Source: Caballeronia udeis (GTDB taxonomy: Bacteria; Pseudomonadota; Gammaproteobacteria; Burkholderiales; Burkholderiaceae). Taken from it: a stretch of 64,000 bases of DNA. The first letter of the stretch is position 1; each line of letters opens with the position of its first letter. Positions 8,329 to 17,296 of this stretch are shown here, piece after piece. Under the pieces are notes generated by a model, which did not search any database, had not been told where the DNA came from, and saw only the letters and a list, made by a program, of their open reading frames with translations. Location of the stretch: contig NZ_FCOK02000051.1 in assembly GCF_001544555.2 (NCBI RefSeq), positions 1-64,000 on the forward strand, read 5' to 3'. A program made the position numbers and the translations under genes.

Positions 8329-9060
8329 CTAAAATTTGGTCCCGACGTGTAACGCTACCACGCCACCTGACAAATTGTAATATTCGACTCGATCCAATCC
8401 TGCGCGTTCCATCATTTCTTTTAAAGTTTCTTGATCTGGATGCATCCGGATCGACTCCGCCAGGTACCGATAGCTATCTGCATCTTTCGCAAATTTGTCG
8501 CCAAGCCACGGTAAAAACTTGAAACTGTAGAGATCGTACGCCTTCTTCAAAGGCCCCCATACCTTCGAGAACTCCAGGACCAGCACCCTGCCACCCGGCT
8601 TCAACACCCGGTACATTTCGGCCAACGCACCATCTTTGTGCGTCATATTACGAAGTCCAAAGGCAACTGTAATAATATCGAAATAATTATCGGGGAACGG
8701 GATCTTCTCCGCGTCGCAGATCAGGGTCGGTGTGATCACACCTCGATCGATCAGCCGATCACGCCCGACGCGCAGCATCGATTCATTGATATCCGTGTGC
8801 CAGACTTCGCCTTTTTCGCCTGCCTGTTTCGCGAACGCTTTCGCCAGATCGCCCGTCCCGCCTGCCAGATCGAGCACTTTGTAGCCTGGACGAACCTTTG
8901 CCTGGCCGATCGCGAAGAACTTCCACGCGCGATGCAGCCCGCCCGACATCAGGTCGTTCATCAAGTCGTAATTGCTCGCGACCGAATCGAAAACGCCCGC
9001 CACCTTCTTCGCTTTTTCTTGTTCGTCGACCGTTTCAAAACCGAAGTGGGTCTTGCTCAT
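8329..9060 (-). CDS. ubiE: UbiE, demethylmenaquinone/demethoxyubiquinol C-methyltransferase
   Basis: SAM-dependent C-methyltransferase of ubiquinone (and, where present, menaquinone) biosynthesis. The 243-residue protein from the ATG at 9060 (MSKTHFGFETVDEQEKA) has the UbiE motifs YDLMNDLMSGGLHRAWK, the SAM loop VLDLAGGTGDLAKAF, FGLRNMTHKDGALAEMYRVL and LKPGGRVLVLEFS. In-frame sequence upstream of 9060 is not conserved and was left out. It is the first ubi gene of the minus-strand cluster. Confidence 0.97.
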   Translation of the reverse strand: MSKTHFGFETVDEQEKAKKVAGVFDSVASNYDLMNDLMSGGLHRAWKFFAIGQAKVRPGYKVLDLAGGTGDLAKAFAKQAGEKGEVWHTDINESMLRVGRDRLIDRGVITPTLICDAEKIPFPDNYFDIITVAFGLRNMTHKDGALAEMYRVLKPGGRVLVLEFSKVWGPLKKAYDLYSFKFLPWLGDKFAKDADSYRYLAESIRMHPDQETLKEMMERAGLDRVEYYNLSGGVVALHVGTKF

Positions 9061-9156
9061 CGCGTTCGTCCTCATCTTGTTCGTGTTGTTGGCCGCGCCC
9101 GAAAGCGGGCTTGCAGCCGGTTGCCGCGACAAATTGCCGCGACAGATAAAAACCGC

Positions 9157-9567
9157 TCAGTGACGGTGGCCGCCGGACGCTTTTGGCGTCATTGGCGTAT
9201 CGCGGTCGATGCCCGCCGCTTCCAGTTTGGCGAGATAGTCAGCCCAGAGTTCATCCTGGCGGACCGCGAGGTCATGCAGGATGTCCCAGGAATAAAGACC
9301 GGTATTGTGGCCATCGGAGAAATTGAGTTGCAACGCGTAGTGGCCGACCGGCTCGATCGCGAGGATCAGCACGTCGCGCTTGCCCGTTTGCAGCGTTTCC
9401 TGTCCGGGACCGTGGCCCTGCACCTCCGCCGACGGCGAATATACGCGCAACAGCTCGAAGGGTATCCGATACGTCTGATCGTTCGGATATTGCAGCTCGA
9501 GAGCGCGCGTTTTCGAATGCACGACAATGCCCGTCGGAATCGGCGTTTGTTTAGTCAATCCGCTCAT
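9157..9567 (-). CDS. DUF971 domain protein (gamma-butyrobetaine hydroxylase-like N-terminal domain)
   Basis: A 136-residue protein consisting mainly of a DUF971 domain (about residues 12-105), with the typical segments ALELQYPNDQTYRIPFELLR and GHYALQLNFSDGHNTGLYSW. This fold is the zinc-binding N-terminal domain of gamma-butyrobetaine hydroxylases and is also found alone in proteins linked to iron-sulfur or transport functions. The role is unknown. It lies between the HIT gene and ubiE on the same strand. Confidence 0.85.
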   Translation of the reverse strand: MSGLTKQTPIPTGIVVHSKTRALELQYPNDQTYRIPFELLRVYSPSAEVQGHGPGQETLQTGKRDVLILAIEPVGHYALQLNFSDGHNTGLYSWDILHDLAVRQDELWADYLAKLEAAGIDRDTPMTPKASGGHRH

Positions 9568-9622
9568 GGTGAGCCTTTATTGAGTCGGTAGTCGGTCAGG
9601 CCCGTACGCCTTCGCGCCTGGG

Positions 9623-10072
9623 TCAGCCGGGTTCGCCGGGTGGCTGGCCGAACGCCAGCACCATTTCGGCGCGCACCGCTTCGCGCAGCAACGTAGCCTG
9701 GGCGCGGCGGTTGGACAGCAGCGCCTGAGACACCGTGCGCTGGCGCGGAGCCCAGACAGGCAGCGGAAAACGGGAATCGTTGGAATGGCGTGGAATGACG
9801 TGCCAGTGAACGTGCGGAACCTGGTTGCCGAGGCTTGCCAGATTGACCTTCGCCGGCGCGAGCACGCGACGGATCGCGCGCTCCACGCCGTTCACCGCCG
9901 TCATCACCTTGAGGCGGGCGGCGTTGTCGAGATCGGACATTTCCGCCACGTGCGCATGCCAGATCACGCGGCAGAAGCCCGGCCACTCGGGCTCATCGGC
10001 GAGGACGACGCGCACTGAGTCGTCAGACCACAAGACCTCGCCGCCGTCTTCACGGCAAAAGACACAGTCCAT
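9623..10072 (-). CDS. HIT-family nucleotide hydrolase
   Basis: Histidine-triad protein, expected to hydrolyse a nucleoside phosphate bond; the substrate is unknown. The triad motif HVHWHVIPR lies near residues 91-99, preceded by QVP. The N terminus CVFCREDGG is typical of this branch. Two adjacent ATG codons exist (10075 and 10072); GAGG stands 3 and 6 nt before them, and the better spacing favours 10072. The next gene upstream on this strand ends 34 bp away. Confidence 0.9.
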   Translation of the reverse strand: MDCVFCREDGGEVLWSDDSVRVVLADEPEWPGFCRVIWHAHVAEMSDLDNAARLKVMTAVNGVERAIRRVLAPAKVNLASLGNQVPHVHWHVIPRHSNDSRFPLPVWAPRQRTVSQALLSNRRAQATLLREAVRAEMVLAFGQPPGEPG

Positions 10073-10108
10073 CATTTTCCTCTAGCGAAACAAGCCCCGG
10101 TTCCGCTA

Positions 10109-13100
10109 TTACACCAGCACGCGCTCGATACCGCCATCGTTAGCGCGCGCCACGTAATCTTCCATCCAGCTCGCGCCGAGCACCTTGCGGGCAATTTCCA
10201 CGACGATATAGTCCGCCTCGATGTTTGCGTCCTCGTTATAACGCGACAAACCCTGCAGGCAGGACGGGCAGCTAGTGAGGATCTTGACGTCGGTTCCGCC
10301 GGATTGAGCGCCATCGCCTGCTTTTAGCACCGAACCCGGTGCAGCACCCGCCGTTCCAGCCGATGCGTTCGCCAGATTGATGCCGTTCGCGCCCGCTTCG
10401 CCCACGAGCGGAATGTCGCGCAACTTCGCCGCGCCCTTGCGGATTTCCTCTTCCTTGCGGAAACGGACTTGCGTCGAAATGTCCGGACGCGTCACGGCGA
10501 GCGTGCCCGATTCGCCACAGCAACGGTCATTCTTCTCGATCTTGTAGCCATCGTTCGCCGAACCCATGAGTTCATTCACGAGCTTGATCGGGTCCATTGT
10601 CTTGATCGGCGAGTGGCAGGGGTCGTGATACATGTAGCGCGTCCCCGTCACGCCTTCCAGCTTGATGTTCTTTTCCAGCAGGAATTCGTGGATATCGATA
10701 ATCCGGCAGCCCGGGAAAATCTTCTCGAATTCATACCCGGCCAGCTGGTCGTAGCAAGTCCCGCACGACACCACCACCGTCTTGATGTCCAGATAGTTCA
10801 GCGTATTGGCCACACGGTGGAATAACACGCGGTTATCCGTGACGATCTTCTCGGCTTTATCGAATTGACCGGCGCCGCGTTGCGGATAACCGCAGCACAG
10901 GTAACCCGGCGGCAATACCGTCTGCACGCCGGCTTCCCACAGCATGGCCTGCGTGGCGAGGCCGACCTGCGAGAACAAGCGCTCCGAGCCGCAGCCCGGG
11001 AAGTAGAAGACCGCTTCCGTATCCGAAGTGGTTGTCTTCGGATTGCGGATGATCGGGACAATCTTGTTGTCCTCGATGTCGAGCAACGCGCGGGCCGTCT
11101 TCTTCGGCAAGTTGCCCGGCATCTTCTTGTTCATGAAGTGGATCACCTGCTGCGTGACCGCGGGCTTGCCGACCGTTGCAGGCGGTTTCGCCGTCTGCTT
11201 CTTCGTGAACTTCTTCAGCACGTCATTGCCGAGGCGCTGCGCCTTGTAGCCAATGCCCATCATCGCCGTGCGGGCGAGGTTGATGGTCTGCGGGTTCGTG
11301 GCGTTGAGGAAGAACATGCCGGCCGCGTTGCCCGCGTTGAATTTCTTCTTGCCCATCTTGCGCAGCAGGTTGCGCATGTTCATGGTGACATCGCCGAAAT
11401 CGATCTTCACCGGGCACGGCGTCACGCACTTGTGACAGACGGTGCAGTGATCGGCGACGTCGTTGAACTCGTCCCAATGTTTTATCGATACCCCGCGCCG
11501 CGTCTGCTCTTCATACAAGAACGCTTCGACCAGCAGCGACGTCGCGAGGATCTTGTTGCGCGGGCTGTAGAGCAGATTGGCGCGCGGCACGTGGGTCGCG
11601 CAGACCGGCTTGCATTTGCCGCAACGCAGGCAGTCCTTGATGGAATCCGCGATCGCACCAATGTCCGACTGCTGCATGATCAGCGATTCATAACCCATCA
11701 GGCCGAAGCTCGGCGTGTAGGCATTGCGCAGATCAGCGCCCGCGAGCAACTTGCCCGCGTTGAAACGGCCTTGCGGATCAACGCGCTGTTTGTACTCGCG
11801 GAACTCCGCAATTTCGTCTTCGGTCAGGAACTCGAGCTTCGTGATGCCAATACCGTGTTCGCCCGAAATCACGCCGTCCAGATCGCGTGCGAGCTTCATG
11901 ATGCGTGCGACCGCGACGTGCGCGTCCTGCAGCATCTCGTAGTTGTCGGAGTTGACCGGGATATTGGTGTGGACGTTGCCGTCGCCAGCGTGCATGTGCA
12001 GCGCGACGAATACGCGGCCACGCAGCACCGTCTTATGGATGTTCTGCGCTTCTTCGAGGATGGGTTTGAATTCGCCGCCGCTGAAGATATGACGCAATTC
12101 GGCGCGGATTTCCTGCTTCCAGGAGATGCGGATCGTGCGGTCCTGCGCGACATCGAACACGCGGACGCCCGGCTGCGAATCCACGCGATCCGCGAGTTTT
12201 TCGGCCAACCCTTCGTAGCCGAGCTGGACCATATAGTGCTGCGCTTCGCGCAACGGCAGATCCAGCTTTTCGCCGATGAAGCTCCAGCGTGCACGCACTC
12301 GCTGCAACAGATCTAGCGCTTGCTGCACACGGTCTTCGAGCAATTCGGCGCTCGGAATTTCATTGGCGTCGTCGCTCTTTCCAAGCGGCAGCTTGCCCGT
12401 CTTGAAGAACGTTTCGAGGGCATCGACGAGTTGCAGCTTGTTCTTGATCGACAACTCGATGTTGATCCGCTCGATCCCGTCCGTGTACTCGCCCATGCGG
12501 TTCAGCGGAATCACCACGTCTTCGTTGATCTTGAACGCGTTCGTATGCTTCGCGATAGCGGCCGTGCGCGAGCGGTCGAGCCAGAAGCGCTTGCGCGCCT
12601 CGGCGTTCACCGCGACAAACCCTTCGCCGCTCTTGCCGTTCGCCATGCGGACGACTTCGGAGGTGGCTTGCGCGACCGCATCCGGATCGTTACCGACGAT
12701 ATCGCCGATCAGCACCATCTTCGGAAACGCGTTGCGCTTGCTCTTGGTCGCATAGCCGACCGCGCGCAGATAACGTTCGTCGAGATGCTCGAGACCGGCG
12801 AGAATCGCGCCGCCCTGCTTCGACGTCTCGAACAAGTAATCCTTGATTTCCACGATGCTCGGAATCGCGTCGCGCGCCTGACCGAAGAATTCGAGGCAGA
12901 CGGTGCGCGTATGAGCGGGCATCTTGTGCAGGATCCAGCGCGCCGATGTAATCAGCCCGTCGCAACCTTCCTTTTGCACGCCCGGCAGACCCGACAGGAA
13001 TTTATCCGTCACGTCCTTGCCGAGGCCTTCCTTGCGAAACTTGCTACCGGAAATATCCAGTGATTCCGTGCGAAGCAATTTCTCGCCCGGCGCGCGCGTT

Positions 13101-14200
13101 CCGTCGAACCAGTCGAGCCGGAAACGCGCCAAAGGAATGTCGTGGATCTTGCCGCAGTTGTGATCCAGGCGCGTGACTTCGAGCCAGTTGCCCTGCGGAT
13201 CGACCATTCGCCACCAGGCCAGATTGTCGAGCGCCGTGCCCCACAGTACGGCCTTTTTACCGCCGGCGTTCATCGCGACGTTACCGCCGACACACGATGC
13301 ATCCAGCGACGTCGGGTCAACCGCAAAGACGAAACCAGCCTGTTCGGCGGCTTCGGTCACCCGGCGTGTGACCACACCCGCGCCCGAGAAAATGGTCGCG
13401 ACTTTATGGTCGACGCCCGGCAGGTCCGTCATTTCGACGGGTCCGAGCTGTTCGAGCTTTTCGGTGTTGATGACGGCCGCGAACGGCGTGAGGGGAATCG
13501 CGCCGCCGGTGTAGCCCGTGCCGCCTCCGCGCGGAATCACGGTCAGACCGAGCTCGAAGCACGCCTTGATCAAGCCGGCGATTTCCGCCTCGGTATCCGG
13601 CGTCAGCACGACAAACGGGTATTCGACGCGCCAGTCCGTTGCGTCCGTCACGTGGGACACCCGCGACAGGCCGTCGAACTTGATGTTGTCTTTCTCGGTG
13701 ACCTTGCTGAAGACCTTCGACGCCTTCTTGCGCAGATCGTAGGTTTGCTCGAACTCTTTCTTGAAATCTTCCACCGCGCGGCAGGCGGCGCTGATCAGCA
13801 GTTCCACGCGTGCGGCGCGCTCCCGGCCGGCGTCATCCTGATGCTGCGACAGATCCGCCTTACGACGCTTTTCGATATCGCCCAGACGGTGATTCAACGC
13901 TTCGATCAGCAATGCGCGGCGTTTCGGGTTGTCGAGCAGGTCGTCCTGCAGATACGGGTTGCGACGCACGACCCAGATGTCACCGAGCACTTCGTAGAGC
14001 ATGCGTGCCGAGCGGCCGGTACGGCGTTCGCTGCGCAGGATGGCGAGTGCGGCCCAGGCTTCCTCGCCCAGCAGGCGGATCACGATTTCGCGATCGGAGA
14101 AAGACGTGTAGTTATAGGGAATTTCGCGCAGGCGCGGCTCGGTATCCAGGGCCACGGCATGCGCGGCGCCGTTCGGATCGAAGGCTTGGGGTGCGTTCAT
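10109..14200 (-). CDS. Large FAD-linked dehydrogenase fused to iron-sulfur and CCG domains (DUF3683)
   Basis: A 1363-residue oxidoreductase of the D-lactate dehydrogenase/glycolate oxidase kind. In order it has an N-terminal DUF3683 region (about 1-170) and an FAD-binding PCMH domain (about 190-400, RGGGTGYTGGAIPLTPF). The FAD-linked oxidase C-terminal domain follows, with HMHAGDGNVHTNIP and GVISGEHGIGITKLEF. A ferredoxin-like part has two 4Fe-4S motifs (CLRCGKCKPVC and CTVCHKCVTPCP). Two cysteine-rich CCG domains close it (FYFPGCGSERLF, YLCCGYPQRGAG, VVSCGTCYDQLAGYEF and RCCGESGTLAV). This equals GlpC/LldE-type electron-transfer modules fused to the dehydrogenase. D-lactate or another 2-hydroxy acid is the likely substrate, by analogy. 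Confidence 0.9.
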   Translation of the reverse strand: MNAPQAFDPNGAAHAVALDTEPRLREIPYNYTSFSDREIVIRLLGEEAWAALAILRSERRTGRSARMLYEVLGDIWVVRRNPYLQDDLLDNPKRRALLIEALNHRLGDIEKRRKADLSQHQDDAGRERAARVELLISAACRAVEDFKKEFEQTYDLRKKASKVFSKVTEKDNIKFDGLSRVSHVTDATDWRVEYPFVVLTPDTEAEIAGLIKACFELGLTVIPRGGGTGYTGGAIPLTPFAAVINTEKLEQLGPVEMTDLPGVDHKVATIFSGAGVVTRRVTEAAEQAGFVFAVDPTSLDASCVGGNVAMNAGGKKAVLWGTALDNLAWWRMVDPQGNWLEVTRLDHNCGKIHDIPLARFRLDWFDGTRAPGEKLLRTESLDISGSKFRKEGLGKDVTDKFLSGLPGVQKEGCDGLITSARWILHKMPAHTRTVCLEFFGQARDAIPSIVEIKDYLFETSKQGGAILAGLEHLDERYLRAVGYATKSKRNAFPKMVLIGDIVGNDPDAVAQATSEVVRMANGKSGEGFVAVNAEARKRFWLDRSRTAAIAKHTNAFKINEDVVIPLNRMGEYTDGIERINIELSIKNKLQLVDALETFFKTGKLPLGKSDDANEIPSAELLEDRVQQALDLLQRVRARWSFIGEKLDLPLREAQHYMVQLGYEGLAEKLADRVDSQPGVRVFDVAQDRTIRISWKQEIRAELRHIFSGGEFKPILEEAQNIHKTVLRGRVFVALHMHAGDGNVHTNIPVNSDNYEMLQDAHVAVARIMKLARDLDGVISGEHGIGITKLEFLTEDEIAEFREYKQRVDPQGRFNAGKLLAGADLRNAYTPSFGLMGYESLIMQQSDIGAIADSIKDCLRCGKCKPVCATHVPRANLLYSPRNKILATSLLVEAFLYEEQTRRGVSIKHWDEFNDVADHCTVCHKCVTPCPVKIDFGDVTMNMRNLLRKMGKKKFNAGNAAGMFFLNATNPQTINLARTAMMGIGYKAQRLGNDVLKKFTKKQTAKPPATVGKPAVTQQVIHFMNKKMPGNLPKKTARALLDIEDNKIVPIIRNPKTTTSDTEAVFYFPGCGSERLFSQVGLATQAMLWEAGVQTVLPPGYLCCGYPQRGAGQFDKAEKIVTDNRVLFHRVANTLNYLDIKTVVVSCGTCYDQLAGYEFEKIFPGCRIIDIHEFLLEKNIKLEGVTGTRYMYHDPCHSPIKTMDPIKLVNELMGSANDGYKIEKNDRCCGESGTLAVTRPDISTQVRFRKEEEIRKGAAKLRDIPLVGEAGANGINLANASAGTAGAAPGSVLKAGDGAQSGGTDVKILTSCPSCLQGLSRYNEDANIEADYIVVEIARKVLGASWMEDYVARANDGGIERVLV

Positions 14201-14851
14201 ATTCGACAGTTCGGTGAGCCGGCGCTTGTGCTGACGATAAAGTCACGAGCAGCGCGATAGCCGGCATTGCGCGGGGAGGCGCAGATTTTCGAGTGATACT
14301 TTTTTGTGAAGGTGCTCGCCGGCAGGGGTTGGCAAGCGATGCAAAACCTTCGGAGGGTCCGGAATCAGCGCCACGATCGCTGATGACGCGCATGCCGTTC
14401 CGAAGCCGCGTGGATAGCGCAGCAGGGCGCGCAGCATTCGCGTGGAGCGCCGCGGGGAACATGCGTCAAAAAGCCGGTCCGGGACTGCCGTTGCATCTTC
14501 CGATCCTGTATCGAAAAGCGAATTCTAACCCATCGGGATGTTTGCCGTTCGCAGCCGGTAGCGGGTTGAAGGGCTTTGTGCATGCCAATTTTCGACGGAT
14601 TTTTGGCTGTTTTTTCACCGGCGACGGGGTTTTTCGCGGGCGCCGGGCCGGAGCGCAGCGCTCGGGGTTGATGCCTTGTTGTCAACGGTTTCCGGCAAAG
14701 CGCTTGGGATTGACGTCGGGTTGCGGCTCCCAGGCTCTTGCGGGCGGAGTCAACGCCGTCAAGCCCGAAACCCGTGCCAGCGAGCCCCTGCGCTATTATT
14801 GACCCTTTCGCTCTCAAAAATGGCGCGCACAGCCGCGCGAACGGCTCCGGA
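14201..14851. other. Divergent intergenic region of about 650 bp, no gene seen
   Basis: It separates the minus-strand FAD dehydrogenase from plus-strand ilvA and must hold both promoters. A TATTAT at 14794-14799 lies 52 bp before the ilvA ATG and is a candidate -10 without a clear -35. T-runs near 14300 and 14605-14640 give it lower GC than its surroundings. The open frames inside lack ribosome binding sites and recognisable protein features. I see no convincing leader peptide or riboswitch. Confidence 0.5.
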
Positions 14852-16375
14852 ATGACACACCCCGATTACCTCAAGAAAGTCCTGACCGCGCGCGTCTACG
14901 ATGTCGCCCGCGAAAGCGAGCTCGAACCCGCGCGCAATTTGTCCGCGCGGCTGCACAACTCGGTCTACCTGAAGCGCGAAGACAACCAGCCGGTGTTCTC
15001 GTTCAAGATTCGCGGCGCGTACAACAAGATGGTGCAGCTTTCCGCTGACGTCCTCGCACGCGGCGTGATTACGGCATCGGCGGGCAATCATGCCCAGGGC
15101 GTCGCTTATTCCGCCACCCGGCTTGGCTGCAAGGCGGTGATCGTGGTGCCGGTCACCACACCGCAGGTCAAGATCGACGCCATGCGCGCATTCGGCGGCC
15201 CGACGGTGGAAATCGTCCAGCACGGCGAATCCTATAGCGACGCGTACGGCCACGCCGTGAAGCTCCAGGAGGAGCGCGGCCTGACTTTCGTCCATCCGTT
15301 CGATGACCCCGACGTGATCGCGGGCCAAGGCACCGTCGCGATGGAAATCCTGCGCCAGCATCAAGGCCCGATCCACGCAATCTTCGTCCCGATCGGCGGC
15401 GGCGGCCTCGCTGCGGGCGTCGCGGCTTACGTGAAGGCCGTGCGCCCGGAAATCCGGGTCATTGGCGTGCAAGCCGTCGATTCATGCGCGATGAAGCAAT
15501 CCATTGCGGCAGGCGAGCGCGTCACGCTGGCCGAAGTCGGGCTGTTTGCCGATGGCACGGCGGTGAAACTGGTCGGCGAGGAAACCTTCCGGCTGTGCCG
15601 CGAGCTGCTCGACGAGGTCCTCACCGTCGACACCGACGCGCTCTGCGCCGCGATCAAGGACGTTTTCCAGGACACGCGCAGCGTGCTGGAACCGTCGGGA
15701 GCGCTGGCGGTTGCGGGTGCGAAGCTGTATGCCGAGCGCGAGGGGCTGGAAGCGAAGACGCTGGTCGCCGTGACGTCCGGCGCGAATATGAACTTCGACC
15801 GGATGCGTTTTGTCGCCGAACGGGCCGAAGTGGGCGAAGCGCGGGAAGCCGTGTTCGCGGTGACCATTCCGGAAGAACGCGGCAGTTTCAAACGGTTTTG
15901 CGAGCTGGTCGGCACGCGTAGCGTGACCGAGTTCAACTACCGGATCGCGGATGCCAAAGCCGCGCATATCTTCGTTGGCGTGCAGATCAAGACGCGCGGC
16001 GAAGCGGTGCAGATGGCGAATGCGTTTATAGAACACGGGTTTGCCACGGTCGATCTCAGTCACGACGAGCTTTCGAAGCAACATATCCGCTACATGGTCG
16101 GCGGCCGTTCGCCGCTGGCGCAGGACGAACGCCTGCTGCGTTTCGAGTTTCCGGAGCGCCCGGGCGCGCTGATGAAATTCCTTTCGTCGATGGCGCCGAA
16201 CTGGAATATCAGCCTGTTCCATTACCGGAACCAGGGCGCGGATACGAGTTCGATCCTGGTCGGCATCCAGGTGCCGGCGTCGGAGAACGTCGAGTTCGAG
16301 CAGTTCCTCGCCACATTGGGTTATCAGTGGTGGGACGAAGGCGCGAATCCCGTCTACAAGCTGTTCCTGGCCTGA
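14852..16375 (+). CDS. ilvA: Threonine ammonia-lyase, biosynthetic
   Basis: PLP enzyme that converts L-threonine to 2-oxobutanoate and ammonia, the first step of isoleucine synthesis. The 507 residues start at the ATG at 14852 (MTHPDYLKKVLTARVYDVA). The PLP-lysine motif is FSFKIRGAYNKM near 48-59, the phosphate loop is PIGGGGLAAGV, and ASAGNHAQG contacts the substrate. Two ACT-like regulatory domains follow (about 325-400 and 420-500), as expected for the isoleucine-inhibited enzyme. The 5'-nucleotidase gene begins 15 bp downstream. Confidence 0.97.
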   Translation: MTHPDYLKKVLTARVYDVARESELEPARNLSARLHNSVYLKREDNQPVFSFKIRGAYNKMVQLSADVLARGVITASAGNHAQGVAYSATRLGCKAVIVVPVTTPQVKIDAMRAFGGPTVEIVQHGESYSDAYGHAVKLQEERGLTFVHPFDDPDVIAGQGTVAMEILRQHQGPIHAIFVPIGGGGLAAGVAAYVKAVRPEIRVIGVQAVDSCAMKQSIAAGERVTLAEVGLFADGTAVKLVGEETFRLCRELLDEVLTVDTDALCAAIKDVFQDTRSVLEPSGALAVAGAKLYAEREGLEAKTLVAVTSGANMNFDRMRFVAERAEVGEAREAVFAVTIPEERGSFKRFCELVGTRSVTEFNYRIADAKAAHIFVGVQIKTRGEAVQMANAFIEHGFATVDLSHDELSKQHIRYMVGGRSPLAQDERLLRFEFPERPGALMKFLSSMAPNWNISLFHYRNQGADTSSILVGIQVPASENVEFEQFLATLGYQWWDEGANPVYKLFLA

Positions 16376-16390
16376 CGAGCGGACGAGCGC

Positions 16391-17296
16391 ATGGCCTTCA
16401 CGCTGGACGACAAGCTGGTGGTCGCGATTTCATCGCGGGCGCTGTTTGACTTCGAAGAAGAGAACGAAGTCTATGAAGCCGGCGATTCGCGTGAATACGA
16501 GGAGCTGCAGCGCTCCCGGCTTCATGTTCCGGCTAAACCCGGTATCGCGTTCTCGCTGATCGAGAAACTGCTCGCGTTGAACGTGGACGGCGAGCGGCGC
16601 GTGGAGGTGGTGATCCTGTCGCGCAGCGATCCCATCAGCGGCCTGCGCACATTTAGTTCGTGCAAGGAACACGGCTTGTCGATTGAGCGTGGCGTGTTCA
16701 CGCGCGGTAGATCGCCGTTTGGGTATCTGGAGCCGTTCCGGGCGTCGTTGTTCCTGTCCGCGAATTCCGCCGATGTCCGCGGCGCCCTCGCGGCCGGGTT
16801 TCCCGCGGCGACAGTCGTGCCGCGAGCGCCGCTTGCCGCAAGCCGGTATCCTGACGAAATTCGAATCGCTTTCGACGGCGATGCCGTGCTTTTCTCCGAC
16901 GAAGCCGAGCAAGTGTTCCAGGCGCAGGGTTTGCCGGCGTTTGTGGAACATGAAGTGGGCAAGAAGGAATTGCCGTTGATGAACGGCCCGTTGAAACCGC
17001 TGCTGGAAGCGCTTCACAAGCTACAAAAACTCAGCCATGAGACAACGCGGATGCGCATTCGCACCGCGCTGGTCACGGCGCGATCAGCGCCTGCGCACGA
17101 GCGCGCAATCCGGACGTTGATGGCCTGGAACATCGAAATCGACGAAGCGATGTTCCTCGGTGGATTGGACAAAGGCCCGTTCCTGGGCAAGTTCGAGCCC
17201 GACTTCTTCTTCGACGACCAAATTGGCCATTGCGAATCGGCCCGCGTCGTGACTGCGACGGGGCATGTTCCGAGTGGCATATCGAACGCATCATGA
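16391..17296 (+). CDS. 5'-nucleotidase, cytosolic cN-I-like family
   Basis: A 301-residue protein of the 5'-nucleotidase family related to animal cytosolic nucleotidase I, predicted to dephosphorylate nucleoside monophosphates. The N-terminal signature VVAISSRALFDFEEENEVYE (residues about 10-29) and FDGDAVLFSDEAE (about 160-172) carry the acidic residues of the HAD-like site. The C-terminal part has the conserved LGGLDKGPFL and FFFDDQIGHCE. Its stop overlaps the queF start by 4 bp (ATGA), so it is translationally coupled to queF. Whether this reflects a functional link to 7-deazaguanine or GTP pools is unknown. Confidence 0.88.
   Translation: MAFTLDDKLVVAISSRALFDFEEENEVYEAGDSREYEELQRSRLHVPAKPGIAFSLIEKLLALNVDGERRVEVVILSRSDPISGLRTFSSCKEHGLSIERGVFTRGRSPFGYLEPFRASLFLSANSADVRGALAAGFPAATVVPRAPLAASRYPDEIRIAFDGDAVLFSDEAEQVFQAQGLPAFVEHEVGKKELPLMNGPLKPLLEALHKLQKLSHETTRMRIRTALVTARSAPAHERAIRTLMAWNIEIDEAMFLGGLDKGPFLGKFEPDFFFDDQIGHCESARVVTATGHVPSGISNAS

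Noticed and set aside
14300..14800. Possible leader peptide or riboswitch ahead of ilvA
   Set aside because: No short frame with a run of Ile/Val/Leu codons and no known riboswitch core could be found.
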